A program made the translations under genes and the position numbers. Below the pieces are notes generated by a model, which had not been told where the DNA came from, did not search any database, and was given only the letters and a program-made list of their open reading frames with translations. Of a stretch of DNA of 64,000 bases, positions 17,776-26,692 are shown piece by piece (within the stretch, counting starts at the first letter, position 1; each line of letters begins with the position of its first letter). The stretch comes from Sphingopyxis sp. MSC1_008 (GTDB taxonomy: Bacteria > Pseudomonadota > Alphaproteobacteria > Sphingomonadales > Sphingomonadaceae). The stretch covers positions 1 to 64,000 of the forward strand of contig NZ_JALPRD010000005.1 in NCBI RefSeq assembly GCF_023197165.1, read 5' to 3'.

Positions 17776-20076
17776 TTACAGCCCGTAGCCGAGGCGAATG
17801 CCGAAGGTACGCGGGCGCATCGTGCCGAAGCGGCTCACGAGGAAGGCTTCGGGGTGGATGTAGGTGATCGAATGATCGTCGAAGAGGTTCTCGACATAGA
17901 GCTGCGCCGAAATATCGCCCTTCTTCAAACCAAAGCTGAGATTGACATTGCTATAGGCGTCGGTCTTTCCAAAGGTCGAGAGCGGCACATTGGGGCGGCC
18001 CGGGGTGTTCGGGAAGCTGCTGTTGTACGCCCCGATATGCTGCGCATTGACCGCCAGCATCGCGTCGACGTCGGTCGCGAGGTTGAAGCTGTACGACATA
18101 TAGGCCGAGCCCTGGATACGCGGCGCCGAGAGGCGGTGACCGAGCACTGCGCCCGAAATCGCGGCCTCTTCGGGCGAGAGCTTGGTGATCTTTGCGTCAT
18201 TATAGGCGCCATTGAAGCCGATCGCCCAACCGGTCGCGGGGATCACCCCGACTTCGAACTCAAAGCCCTTGCTGCGCGCGGCACCGATGTTGGTTGCGAA
18301 CTGCACCGAGTCCGATACGCGGTTCGCCTGCGCCTGAATGTTGCTCCAGTCGATCTGGTAGAAGGCGACATTCATGCTGACGCGCCCGCCCAGCCAGCGG
18401 CCCTTCGCGCCGATCTCATAGCTTTTGAGATCGTCCGACGATGCCCCGAACGGAATGATCAGGTCGTTCGGGTCGACGAGGCTCGGGCGGTTTGCGAAGG
18501 CGTTGACGATCGGGGCGCGGAAACCGGTCGAGAAGGTCGCATAGGTGGTGAGCGCGTCACTCGGCTTGAAGGTCGCGCTCGCCTTCCACGACGGGTTCCA
18601 ACCTTTGGCCTTCACCCCCTCGACGGCCGCATAGGGCGTGAAGGTGGTGAAATTCGCAGGGAGTCCGAGTAGCGCATAATCATAATAGTTGAAGCCGAAC
18701 GCGGTCGCGAGATAGCCGCCTTCCTCGGTAAAGCCCTGCGCCGACGTCTCGCCGTAGCGCATGCCGCCGGTCAGCCAGAACTTGTCCGAAAAGCGCCAGG
18801 TCAGTTCGCCGAAGCCCGCGAGTTCCTTGCTGATCGAGTGCGTGTACTGCTTCTGGAAATATTTGTCGGGAAGGCCCGTCATATTGCGGTCGGCAAGGAA
18901 ATCGAGGTTCGAGCGGTAGAAATAATCGACGTCGCGGCGGCGGTGGAGATAGAAGCCGCCGACGACGAACTGAAACGGACCGTCGAGCGTCGAGGCAAGC
19001 CGCGTTTCCTGCACGAACACCTTGTCATACGCATCGGCGTCGAGACCGAAGGCGATCGGCGCGCCGGGGAATGAGCCGGGCGCGAAAGTGCCGGCAAGAT
19101 CAACGTAGAAACGCTGGTCGAAATCCGAATAGGTCGACGAGCTGGTAAGCTTGGCAAAATCGAACTCATAGTCGATCGTCGCGTTGGCGATCAGCTGTTT
19201 GCCGGTAAAGCGGTCGGGCTCGTCAGAAATGCGCTTGTTGCGCCCGAGCGAGGGGCTGGTCAGCGAAGAATCCTTGGGATTGCTATATTCATAGCTGCCG
19301 AGCAGCTTGATCGAGAGGCGATCGGTCGGGCGCCACAGCAAGGTCGCGCGGCCGCCATAATCGATCAGCGTGTTCGAATTCTTCACGCCCGTTCCGACAT
19401 TGTCGAGATAGCCTTCCTCGTCGCGATAAAAGCCGACGACGCGCAGCGCGAGCTTGTCCTCGACCAGCGGGACATTGACCATCGCATTATAGCGCTGGCG
19501 AAAACTGTCCGAGCCCGTGAGCCCGAGATCGACGAGCGCCGATACATCGAAATCATTGAGGTCGGGGCTCTTTTGCAGGATGCGCATCGCACCCGACAGC
19601 GAGCCCGATCCGAACAACGTCCCCTGCGGCCCGCGCAGGAATTCGACACGCTCGACGTCGAACAAGTTCGGGTCGACGACAGTGGTATTGCCGATCGTCG
19701 AGACCGGAAGCTCGTCGATATAGATGGCGACCGAGCTTTGCAGATTGGCGTTATAGCCGTTGGTCGCGATGCCGCGCGCGGTGAAATTGTTGAAGTTCGC
19801 GGTCGGTTTGTTGAGCACGACGCCCGGGGTCTCGCGCCCGATGCCTTCGTAGCCGACGATGCCCTTTTCGGTCAGCTCTTCCTGCGAAAAGGCCGAGATG
19901 CTGATCGGCACGTCCTGAATGCGTTCAGCGCGGCGCGTCGCGGTGACGATGATGTCGTTGCCGTCTGACGCCTCGTCGGCCTGCGGCGCGGTTTCGGCCG
20001 CATCCTGTGCGGCGGCGCCCGCCGGGATTGCGAAAAGCGCGCCCGCACATACGGACGCAAACAGCTGAACCCTCAT
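17776..20076 (-). CDS. TonB-dependent outer-membrane receptor
   Basis: A 766-aa receptor: signal peptide MRVQLFASVCAGALFAIPAGAAAQ, a TonB-box-like segment DIIVTATRRAERIQDVPISISAF, a plug domain (VVLNKPTANFNNFTARGI; VEFLRGPQGTLFGSGSLSGAMRI) and a 22-strand barrel ending in a terminal aromatic-rich strand (RPRTFGIRLGYGL). It belongs to the large group of receptors in this order that import organic nutrients rather than siderophores. As first gene of the operon with permease, esterase and ligase, it probably imports their ester substrate. Confidence 0.94.
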   Translation of the reverse strand: MRVQLFASVCAGALFAIPAGAAAQDAAETAPQADEASDGNDIIVTATRRAERIQDVPISISAFSQEELTEKGIVGYEGIGRETPGVVLNKPTANFNNFTARGIATNGYNANLQSSVAIYIDELPVSTIGNTTVVDPNLFDVERVEFLRGPQGTLFGSGSLSGAMRILQKSPDLNDFDVSALVDLGLTGSDSFRQRYNAMVNVPLVEDKLALRVVGFYRDEEGYLDNVGTGVKNSNTLIDYGGRATLLWRPTDRLSIKLLGSYEYSNPKDSSLTSPSLGRNKRISDEPDRFTGKQLIANATIDYEFDFAKLTSSSTYSDFDQRFYVDLAGTFAPGSFPGAPIAFGLDADAYDKVFVQETRLASTLDGPFQFVVGGFYLHRRRDVDYFYRSNLDFLADRNMTGLPDKYFQKQYTHSISKELAGFGELTWRFSDKFWLTGGMRYGETSAQGFTEEGGYLATAFGFNYYDYALLGLPANFTTFTPYAAVEGVKAKGWNPSWKASATFKPSDALTTYATFSTGFRAPIVNAFANRPSLVDPNDLIIPFGASSDDLKSYEIGAKGRWLGGRVSMNVAFYQIDWSNIQAQANRVSDSVQFATNIGAARSKGFEFEVGVIPATGWAIGFNGAYNDAKITKLSPEEAAISGAVLGHRLSAPRIQGSAYMSYSFNLATDVDAMLAVNAQHIGAYNSSFPNTPGRPNVPLSTFGKTDAYSNVNLSFGLKKGDISAQLYVENLFDDHSITYIHPEAFLVSRFGTMRPRTFGIRLGYGL

Positions 20077-20151
20077 CTTGCCCTCTCCCATTCATCGCCG
20101 CTCGATCGCCGGCATGGCGTATTCATGACAGCGGTTCTGCGGCGAGTCAAC

Positions 20152-20173
20152 ATTCACTCTCACGAGTGTGAAT
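20152..20173. promoter_or_regulatory. 22-bp palindrome upstream of the TonB-receptor operon (copy 1)
   Basis: Left arm ATTCACTCTC, centre AC, right arm GAGTGTGAAT: 9 of 10 symmetric positions. It shares an 11-mer (CATTCACTCTC) with the element at 12450-12471. It lies 76 nt before the receptor start, next to a TTGACT box on the minus strand (20145-20150), and also between the receptor and the divergent DNA-repair gene. Predicted binding site of the TetR encoded at 12509-13261. Confidence 0.7.
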
Positions 20174-20206
20174 GAAATAATATACGGACAAGAAAGGGGG
20201 GTGTGG

Positions 20207-20320
20207 ATGGTAGGCGAAGCTCCCAAAACGAAAATCATTCCGGTACTGGCGTCGGCGTTGCTATGTCGGCGCCGAAGCGTGCGTCGACGCGCGCGCCTGC
20301 AACCCGGAAAGCCGCAATGA
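20207..20320 (+). CDS. Possible 37-aa leader ORF overlapping the DNA-repair gene
   Basis: ATG 20207 follows a strong purine tract (AGAAAGGGGGG at 20191-20201) at good spacing. The frame begins MVGEAPKTKIIPVLASALL and ends in an arginine-rich tail; its TGA overlaps the ATG of the repair gene as ATGA. It has no family match that I recognise. It could be a translated leader coupling expression, or the purine tract could serve a longer repair protein starting elsewhere. Confidence 0.3.
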   Translation: MVGEAPKTKIIPVLASALLCRRRSVRRRARLQPGKPQ

Positions 20321-21420
20321 CCCAAGAACCCCCCGCCCTGCTCAAGGATATTCTGGGCCCGCAAGCGCTGGATACGATCGGCAACGCGGGGATAGCCGCG
20401 TCGCGACATTTCGATCGCACCGCCTTTTTGTCCGCGGCGTCGGACGGGCTCGATGCGCTGTCGATCATGGAACGCGTGCGCCATATCGCCGACGCGCTCC
20501 ATGAGGCGCTTCCCGGTGACTATGTGGCGGCGCTCGATGTCGTCCGCGCGATGGCGCCGCGGCTCGCCCACGGGTTTCAGGCGATGGCGGTCACCGAATA
20601 TGTCGCGCGCTATGGCCTCGATGATTTCGACCGGTCGATGGACGCGCTCGCCGACCTGACGCGCTTTGGTTCGGCGGAATTTGCGATCCGCCCGTTTCTG
20701 ACCGCCGATACGCCGCGCGCGCTGGCCGTCATGACGCGGTGGACCGGCAGCGAGGACGAGCATGTCCGCCGGCTTGCGAGCGAAGGCGCGCGGCCGCGCC
20801 TGCCCTGGGCGGCGCGCGTCCCGGCGCTGAAGGCCGATCCGACGCTGGCCGCGCCGATCCTCGAAGTGCTGAAGGCCGATCCGAGCCTTTATGTCCGGAA
20901 ATCGGTCGCGAACCATCTGAACGATATCGCGAAGGATCGGCCCGACTGGCTTCTGAACCGCCTTGCCGAGTGGCCGCAGGATGACGCGCGCACCGTGTGG
21001 ATCATCCGCCATGCGCTGCGCACGCTGATCAAGAAAGGCGATCCCGCGGCGCTCGCGCTGATCGGTGTCAGCCATGGCGCCGCAGTCAGCATATGCGATT
21101 TCAGCATCGCCCCGCCCGCCGTCCATCTTGGCGACCGGATTGCCATCACGGCCAGCCTCGCCTCTGAGTCCTCCGAAAATCAGCGGCTGGTGGTCGATTA
21201 TCGCGTTCATTATGCGCGGGCGGGCGGCAAGAGCGCCGCCAAAGTCTTCAAGCTGAAAACTTTCGAACTTGCGGCGGGGGAGACCGCGTCGCTCGGTATC
21301 AGCCAGACAATCCGCGATTTCAGCACCCGCCGCCACCATCCGGGACGGCACGAGGTCGAGTTGATCGTCAACGGGCAGACGATGGCAACCGGGGGGTTCG
21401 ATATTCTGCCGGCGACTTGA
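20317..21420 (+). CDS. DNA alkylation repair protein (AlkC/AlkD HEAT-repeat family)
   Basis: A 367-aa protein resembling the COG4335 group of alkylpurine glycosylases, which remove N3/N7-alkylated bases using HEAT-like repeats. Helical repeats are clear, including RRLASEGARPRLPW and SLYVRKSVANHLNDIAKDRPDWLL, with DDARTVWIIRHALRTLIKKGDPAALALIG after them; the C-terminal ~100 residues form a beta-rich domain. ATG 20317 has GGAAA upstream and overlaps the 37-codon frame; an in-frame ATG at 20263 would add a basic tail. It stands alone, divergent from the receptor operon. Confidence 0.85.
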   Translation: MTQEPPALLKDILGPQALDTIGNAGIAASRHFDRTAFLSAASDGLDALSIMERVRHIADALHEALPGDYVAALDVVRAMAPRLAHGFQAMAVTEYVARYGLDDFDRSMDALADLTRFGSAEFAIRPFLTADTPRALAVMTRWTGSEDEHVRRLASEGARPRLPWAARVPALKADPTLAAPILEVLKADPSLYVRKSVANHLNDIAKDRPDWLLNRLAEWPQDDARTVWIIRHALRTLIKKGDPAALALIGVSHGAAVSICDFSIAPPAVHLGDRIAITASLASESSENQRLVVDYRVHYARAGGKSAAKVFKLKTFELAAGETASLGISQTIRDFSTRRHHPGRHEVELIVNGQTMATGGFDILPAT

Positions 21421-21439
21421 TCCTGCCGGGTAGCTTTCC

Positions 21440-23506
21440 CTATCCCGGTGGCGGCGTGGTTGCGGCCTCAGGCGGCGGCCGCCCTTCCTGAATCGTCGGA
21501 CGCCCCTCCGACATCGGCAGGCGCAGGTCGATCCGGCTGCCGTTGATTTCGGTCGTAATGACCGCATCATTGCCCTCGATGCCGATGCGCGTCCGGTCGC
21601 CGATCGGGATGTCGCCGATGTCGGGAATATCGAGCGGCTCGACGGGACCGGTCGGATCGACCACCTTCTTCGGCCGCGGCGCCGCCTTTTTGCCCGATGC
21701 CTCGGTCATGAAGTCGCGCCAGATACGTGCCGGCAGCCCGCCGCCCGAGATGCCCTGCAGCGGCGAATTGTCGTCGTTGCCGATCCATACGCCGACGACG
21801 AGCCCGTTGGCGTAGCCGACGAACAGCGCGTCACGATTGTCCTGGGTGGTGCCCGTCTTGCCGAAATTGGCCTGCGGCAGCCGCGCGGCGCGGCCGGTGC
21901 CGCGATTGACTGCGGCGCGCAGCATTTGTTCGATATCCTCATGCTCGCTCGACCCGAAGCTCGACGGGCCCGAGATCAGATTCTCGAACCAGCCCTTTTC
22001 GTCGGCCTCGAACGCATGCGGTTCGACCGGATAGCTGTTCGCCGCGACCGCGGCATAGGCGGCGGTGAGTTCGAGCAAGGTCATGCTCGACGTGCCGAGC
22101 GCGAGGCTGGGGTCGCCCTTGGCCATCGGCGCGGTGACGCCAAGGTCGCGCGCCATGTCGATGACCTTGTCGTCGCCGATTTCGCGAAGCAGGCGCACCG
22201 CGGCGACATTGCTCGACGAGGCGAAGGCGTCTTCGAGGCTGATTTCCTTCGAATAGGCGCCGCCCGAGTTTTTGGGGCGATAGGAGCCGGTCTCGATCGC
22301 GCTGTTGTCGATCATGTCGTCGGGGTCCCAGCCGGCACGGAGCGCGGCGAGATAGACGAACAGCTTGAAGGTCGAGCCCGGCTGGCGCCGCGCCTGCGTC
22401 GCGCGGTTGAACGGCGATGCGGCATAATCCTTGCCGCCGATCATCGCGACAACCTCGCCATTCGGGCGCATCGCGACGAGCGCGACCTGCGCCTTGCCTA
22501 GCCCTGCGCGCCCCGTCACGCGGCGCGCGACCCCCTGCAACCGCGCGTCGAGCGTCGTCGCGATCGTCTGGCGCGAATAGCCGACGTCGCTCAATTTGCG
22601 CGCCGCGGGCAGCGCCCAGTCGGCGAAATAGGTGCCGGTCGGCAGCGTGTTGCGGCTGCGCACGTCGATGCGCGGGGTGCGAAGCGCTTTCCGCTCCTGC
22701 TCGGTGAGATAGCCCGTCGTGACCATTGCGTTCAGCACCAGCTTCATGCGCTTTTCGGCGAGGTCGGGGTTTTTGGTCGGCGCAAGGCGCGACGGCGCCT
22801 GCACCAGCCCCGCGAGCATCGCCGCCTGCGCCGGGGTCAGTTTCTCCGGCTGGCGATAGAAATAATGGAGCGAGGCGGCGCGCAGGCCATAGGTATTGTC
22901 GCCGAAATAGGCGTTCGACAGATAGCGTTCGAGGATCTCGTCCTTGCTCAGCCAGGCTTCCAGCCAGAAGGCGATCAGCGCCTCGCGCGCCTTGCGCCCG
23001 AGCGTGCGTTTCGGGGTCAGGAAAGTGAATTTCGCGAGCTGCTGCGTGATCGTGCTGCCGCCCTGTGTGCGTCCGCCGGTCACGTTGCTCCACACGGCAC
23101 GCGCGATGCTGCGCGGATCTATGCCCCAATGGGTGTAGAAGCGCCGGTCCTCGATCGCGAGGAACGCGCCGGTCACATGCTTCGGCAGGTCCGCCGTCTT
23201 TACCGGCGTGTCGACGATCGCCCCGATGCGCGCGATCGGCGTGCCGTCGGACGCGAGCAAGGTGATCTGCGGCGGCGCGATCGGTTCGAGCGATTTCGAG
23301 AGCGGCGCCGTGAGCGCGAGCCAGCCGACGAGCAGAATGAAGATCACGCAGAAGATCGCAAAGCCGCGCGAAATGCGGCGCATCCATTTGCGCCCGCGTG
23401 TCTCGGGAACAAGGGGCGGCGGCGGCGCGGCTATATCGGCGAACGGCCCACCCGGCGTCGCGGCGAGGGTGGGATCGGGGCCTTCGGGTTTACGGAACCA
23501 TTTCAT
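21440..23506 (-). CDS. PBP1A-type bifunctional peptidoglycan synthase (class A PBP)
   Basis: A 688-aa inner-membrane enzyme that polymerises and cross-links peptidoglycan. After a cytoplasmic tail and one membrane span (FAIFCVIFILLVGWLALTA), the GT51 domain shows EDRRFYTHWGID (catalytic Glu about residue 119), GGSTITQQLAK and RKAREALIAFWLE. The transpeptidase has S-x-x-K in QPGSTFK (about residue 376), SSN in AFASSSNVAA and KTGT (about residue 550). ATG 23506 is preferred over an upstream TTG. It is convergent with the repair gene, 19 nt between stops. Confidence 0.95.
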   Translation of the reverse strand: MKWFRKPEGPDPTLAATPGGPFADIAAPPPPLVPETRGRKWMRRISRGFAIFCVIFILLVGWLALTAPLSKSLEPIAPPQITLLASDGTPIARIGAIVDTPVKTADLPKHVTGAFLAIEDRRFYTHWGIDPRSIARAVWSNVTGGRTQGGSTITQQLAKFTFLTPKRTLGRKAREALIAFWLEAWLSKDEILERYLSNAYFGDNTYGLRAASLHYFYRQPEKLTPAQAAMLAGLVQAPSRLAPTKNPDLAEKRMKLVLNAMVTTGYLTEQERKALRTPRIDVRSRNTLPTGTYFADWALPAARKLSDVGYSRQTIATTLDARLQGVARRVTGRAGLGKAQVALVAMRPNGEVVAMIGGKDYAASPFNRATQARRQPGSTFKLFVYLAALRAGWDPDDMIDNSAIETGSYRPKNSGGAYSKEISLEDAFASSSNVAAVRLLREIGDDKVIDMARDLGVTAPMAKGDPSLALGTSSMTLLELTAAYAAVAANSYPVEPHAFEADEKGWFENLISGPSSFGSSEHEDIEQMLRAAVNRGTGRAARLPQANFGKTGTTQDNRDALFVGYANGLVVGVWIGNDDNSPLQGISGGGLPARIWRDFMTEASGKKAAPRPKKVVDPTGPVEPLDIPDIGDIPIGDRTRIGIEGNDAVITTEINGSRIDLRLPMSEGRPTIQEGRPPPEAATTPPPG

Positions 23507-23656
23507 GCGCAATGCCCGTATTACAGCCCCAACACAGCATAAGCAATTGCGTTATATGGTGCGTCGGATCGGCCCTATTCCTCAAGAAGAGCAGCGACTT
23601 GACCGGCGCGCCGGGGTAAGAAAGGAAAAAGCCCCGCCGATCCGGAGAGCGATGAC

Positions 23657-25585
23657 ATGAGCCATGCAGCCACCCGCTATTGCGACCTGGTGATGAAGGG
23701 CGGCATCACGAGCGGGATCGTCTATCCAAACGCCGTCCTGGCACTCGCGCGCGATTTCCGGTTCAAGAATATCGGCGGAACCTCCGCGGGCGCGATCGCC
23801 GCGGCGGCCACCGCGGCGGCGGCGTTGGGCGACCGCAAGCATGTCGCATCGGGATCGGCGGCACCCTGCCCCCCGACGCTCGGTTTTGCTGGGCTCGAGC
23901 ACGTTGCGGCGCAGCTGTCATCGCAAGGGTTCATTTTCGGCCTGTTCCAGCCGGCGCGCGGCGGACAAAATGCCTATCGATTGATCGTCACGCTCGCCGG
24001 GAACGCGAGCGTGCTGCGCAAAGCCCTGGTGGCCGCGGTGGCTGTGATGGCGATCGCGCCGCTCGAAGCGCTGCTCCTGCTCGGCCTGTTCCTCGCCTGC
24101 GGGTACTGGCTTGCGGGTCCGGCCGGCGTGGCCGCCGTGTTGTTGCCGTCGGCGATCTGCGCCTATCTTGGCGCCGCGATCGCCGCCGTTTTGCGCGTTG
24201 CGCGCGTCACGCGGCGCAACCTGCTCGGGCTTTGTTCGGGCCTGAGCGTGCGCCAAGATGCCGCGAAGCCGGCGCTGACCGAATGGCTGCACGAGGCCCT
24301 GCAAACGCTATCGGGCAAGGAGATGTCACAGCCTCTGCTGTTCGACGATCTGTGGGGCGCACCGCGCTATCCCGGCGAACCGAGGACCGAAACGGCGATC
24401 TCGCTCCAGATGATCACGACGGGCGTCTCGCATCACGAACCGCGGACCTTACCCTTCACCGACGCATCCTTCTGGTTCCTGCGCGAAGAATTCGACCTGC
24501 TGTTCCCCAAGCCGGTCGTCGACGCGATGGTCGCGATGGTGGGGTCGCCCGATCGCGTTGGCGGGAAGGATTATTACCGCTTGCCCGGCAAAGGCCGGAT
24601 GCCCGTGCTGGTGGCGATGCGAATGAGCCTCAGCTTTCCTCTGCTGATCAGCGCGGTGCCGCTCCACGAACCCATCGGGAGGCGCACGCTCCGCGGCGAG
24701 ACCGAGGGAGAGGCACTCGATGACGGCGAGGACGCCAAGGAGACGACGCTAAGCCAGAGCACCGACAGCCTGGCAACTGGCGGCGAGGCGCCGCTCTCCT
24801 TGATCGAAGGTTTCCGCATCTGCTGGTTTTCCGACGGCGGCGTTTCGAGCAATTTTCCGCTCCACCTGTTCGACGCGCCACTGCCACGCTGGCCAACCTT
24901 CGCGATCAATCTTGTCTACCCCCAAAACGAAGACGGCCCGCCGGTCCAGAACCCCGAGCCCCCAAACGCGCGCGACAAGGCCGAGGAGGCGGTGTGGCTT
25001 CCGCTGCATAACAACCGCGGCTGGCAACGCAGCTATAACTCGATCGCCCGCCCGCTCGCACTGGCCGAGGTGTCCGGCTTCGTATTCGGTATCATCAGCA
25101 CGATGCAGAACTGGCGCGACCTGTTGCAGTCGCGCGCGCCCGGCCAGCGCGACCGGATCGTCCACGTCGCGCTCGACAAGGTCGAGGGCGGGATGAACCT
25201 CGACATGTCGCAGGACATATTGGACAGCATTTCATTGAAAGGCACGGTCGCGGGCGAGCGGCTGTACCAATTCTCCTTCGACAATCATTATTGGGTGCGG
25301 TGGCGGAATGTCGCCTCCGGCCTTCAACGCTACACGATACGGATCGCTGCCAGCGCGAAAGTCGTGCCGCCGATCCTAGCCTATGACGCGGCTTTTGCTA
25401 CGGTCCGGACGGGAACGCCGCCGCCGGTTTCGTACAAGTTCAGATCGGCCGAAGCCCAAAGTGCCGCGCAGGCGTTGTATGCCGACCTCGTCGCGCGCGG
25501 CGAGGAATGGGCCGACCTTGGCCCCGACCTGAGCGATGGAACGCCGCGCCCGCTTCCCCAGATGCAGATCACGCCGATCTATTAG
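23657..25585 (+). CDS. Patatin-like phospholipase with membrane insert
   Basis: A 642-aa patatin-fold acyl hydrolase. The oxyanion loop KGGITSGIVYP, nucleophile elbow GTSAG (Ser43) and catalytic Asp in FSDGGVSSNFPLHLFD (about residue 392) are all intact. Between elbow and dyad Asp, about residues 120-185 are strongly hydrophobic (LEALLLLGLFLACGYWLAG; AAVLLPSAICAYLGAAIAAVL), suggesting two or three membrane segments in the middle of the catalytic domain. Good GGAGAG Shine-Dalgarno. The stop overlaps the convergent DUF421 gene. Substrate (phospholipid or storage lipid) is unknown. Confidence 0.85.
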   Translation: MSHAATRYCDLVMKGGITSGIVYPNAVLALARDFRFKNIGGTSAGAIAAAATAAAALGDRKHVASGSAAPCPPTLGFAGLEHVAAQLSSQGFIFGLFQPARGGQNAYRLIVTLAGNASVLRKALVAAVAVMAIAPLEALLLLGLFLACGYWLAGPAGVAAVLLPSAICAYLGAAIAAVLRVARVTRRNLLGLCSGLSVRQDAAKPALTEWLHEALQTLSGKEMSQPLLFDDLWGAPRYPGEPRTETAISLQMITTGVSHHEPRTLPFTDASFWFLREEFDLLFPKPVVDAMVAMVGSPDRVGGKDYYRLPGKGRMPVLVAMRMSLSFPLLISAVPLHEPIGRRTLRGETEGEALDDGEDAKETTLSQSTDSLATGGEAPLSLIEGFRICWFSDGGVSSNFPLHLFDAPLPRWPTFAINLVYPQNEDGPPVQNPEPPNARDKAEEAVWLPLHNNRGWQRSYNSIARPLALAEVSGFVFGIISTMQNWRDLLQSRAPGQRDRIVHVALDKVEGGMNLDMSQDILDSISLKGTVAGERLYQFSFDNHYWVRWRNVASGLQRYTIRIAASAKVVPPILAYDAAFATVRTGTPPPVSYKFRSAEAQSAAQALYADLVARGEEWADLGPDLSDGTPRPLPQMQITPIY

Positions 25586-26064
25586 CTGGCGGGACCGTCG
25601 CGATCCTGCTGTGGCGACGCTTGGTCGTCTTTCTTGATGAAGCTCATCTTGCCTTGCGGCTCGAGGATCGCCCATGCGACCTCGGACATCCGCCCGATCC
25701 CGGCGAGCCGCATTTCGGACAGGATCTCGTCGCGCGTCAGCCGGTCGCGCCGCAGATTTTCGGTGACGATTTCGCCATCGCGCACGACCACGCGCGGGGT
25801 GCCTTCGAGCAGATCCTTGGCACGCGGGAACAGATAGGCGGTCCAACTGAGCACCAGCGCCCAGAAAGCGAAGGTACAGATGGCGAGCGTCGCCCCGGTC
25901 AGGCTGAAGTCGTTGTGCGTCACGCCCTGCTGGATCAGGTCGCCGAGCACGACGAGCACGACGAATTCGAACGGCGTCATCTGGCCGAGCTCGCGCTTGC
26001 CGAGCAGCCGGATCAGCAGGAAGAGGATGAAGAACATCACCGTGGCGCGAAGGACGATATCCAT
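25582..26064 (-). CDS. DUF421/YetF-domain membrane protein
   Basis: A 160-aa protein with three hydrophobic N-terminal segments (VLRATVMFFILFLLIRLLG; FVVLVVLGDLIQQGV; ATLAICTFAFWALVLSWTAYLF) and a soluble YetF-like tail (PRVVVRDGEIVTENLRRDRLTRDEILSEMRLAGI). The LLGKRELGQMTPFEFVVL signature is diagnostic. Biochemical function is unknown; Bacillus members are linked to spore and envelope stability. Its start shares one base with the upstream gene's stop (TGATG). Confidence 0.88.
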   Translation of the reverse strand: MDIVLRATVMFFILFLLIRLLGKRELGQMTPFEFVVLVVLGDLIQQGVTHNDFSLTGATLAICTFAFWALVLSWTAYLFPRAKDLLEGTPRVVVRDGEIVTENLRRDRLTRDEILSEMRLAGIGRMSEVAWAILEPQGKMSFIKKDDQASPQQDRDGPAS

Positions 26065-26579
26065 CAGGGCAGCACCTTGATGCGGAGCGGCATCGTGCCG
26101 ACGCGCCGGCTTCCGTCAAAGACCGCGATGTCACCCGCGGTTCCCGCGAACAGCGGCGGGTTGATCTGGCCGTCGATCTTCATGTGGAGGCTGTCACCGG
26201 CGGCGAGCGGGCCGTAGGAGAAATGAAAGCGGCCGTCCTTGAAGCTCTCTTCGGCGGGGGCCGGGATCATCGTGTTGACGGTCATGTCGTGCCAGAGTGC
26301 GGGCGATACGGCGATCACCGCGTCGCCGAGCGATACATTGGCGGTCAGTGTGATGTCGGTTTCAAAAAACTCGCCATTGCGAATGATCGTCGGCGTTTTC
26401 ACCGTCAGGCGCGCGTCGCCCAAGTCGGCCGTGCGTGGCGGGCTTGGCTGCCCGCCGGTGAAGCCGAGCGCCGCTGCCAGCAACAGGCCGCCGAGGATGA
26501 GGATCGAGATCGGGCTGGCGTGTCGGTCCCACAGGCGTTGGTGCGATGGTTTGACGTCGAGGCCTTCCAACGCCTGCAT
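26064..26579 (-). CDS. Hypothetical single-span membrane protein
   Basis: I do not recognise a named family for this 171-aa protein. It has a ~25-residue cytoplasmic N-terminus, one membrane segment (ISILILGGLLLAAALGFTGG) and a beta-rich periplasmic domain (VKTPTIIRNGEFFETDITLTANVSLGDAVIAV; RFHFSYGPLAAGDSLHMKIDGQI) that looks like an immunoglobulin-type sandwich. It is coupled by a TGATG overlap to the DUF421 gene, so the two probably act together at the inner membrane. ATG 26579 was chosen because upstream sequence contains a terminator-like hairpin. Confidence 0.75.
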   Translation of the reverse strand: MQALEGLDVKPSHQRLWDRHASPISILILGGLLLAAALGFTGGQPSPPRTADLGDARLTVKTPTIIRNGEFFETDITLTANVSLGDAVIAVSPALWHDMTVNTMIPAPAEESFKDGRFHFSYGPLAAGDSLHMKIDGQINPPLFAGTAGDIAVFDGSRRVGTMPLRIKVLP

Positions 26580-26626
26580 CCGATCCTCCGGCTTGACCGC
26601 GGGAGCCCGCGGCCGCAATGACCGAA

Positions 26627-26656
26627 GGCGCCCGCCTGCGTCAGCAGACGGGCGCC
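26627..26656 (-). terminator. Terminator-like hairpin after the alpha/beta hydrolase gene
   Basis: Arms GGCGCCCGCCTGC and GCAGACGGGCGCC pair at 12 of 13 positions around a 4-nt loop, 37 nt past the hydrolase stop on the minus strand. The downstream sequence is TTCGG rather than a long T-run, so termination efficiency is uncertain. Confidence 0.6.
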
Positions 26657-26692
26657 TATTGGACGCTTGGCGCGGCGGTTCGTTCCGCCGCC

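Noticed and set aside
21426-21448. Terminator hairpin between the DNA-repair and PBP genes
   Set aside because: The stem has a bulge, overlaps the PBP stop codon and lacks a T-run; too weak to list.
20092-21570. 492-codon minus-strand frame over the DNA-repair gene
   Set aside because: Composition is that of an antisense shadow. The plus-strand product has clear HEAT-repeat motifs.
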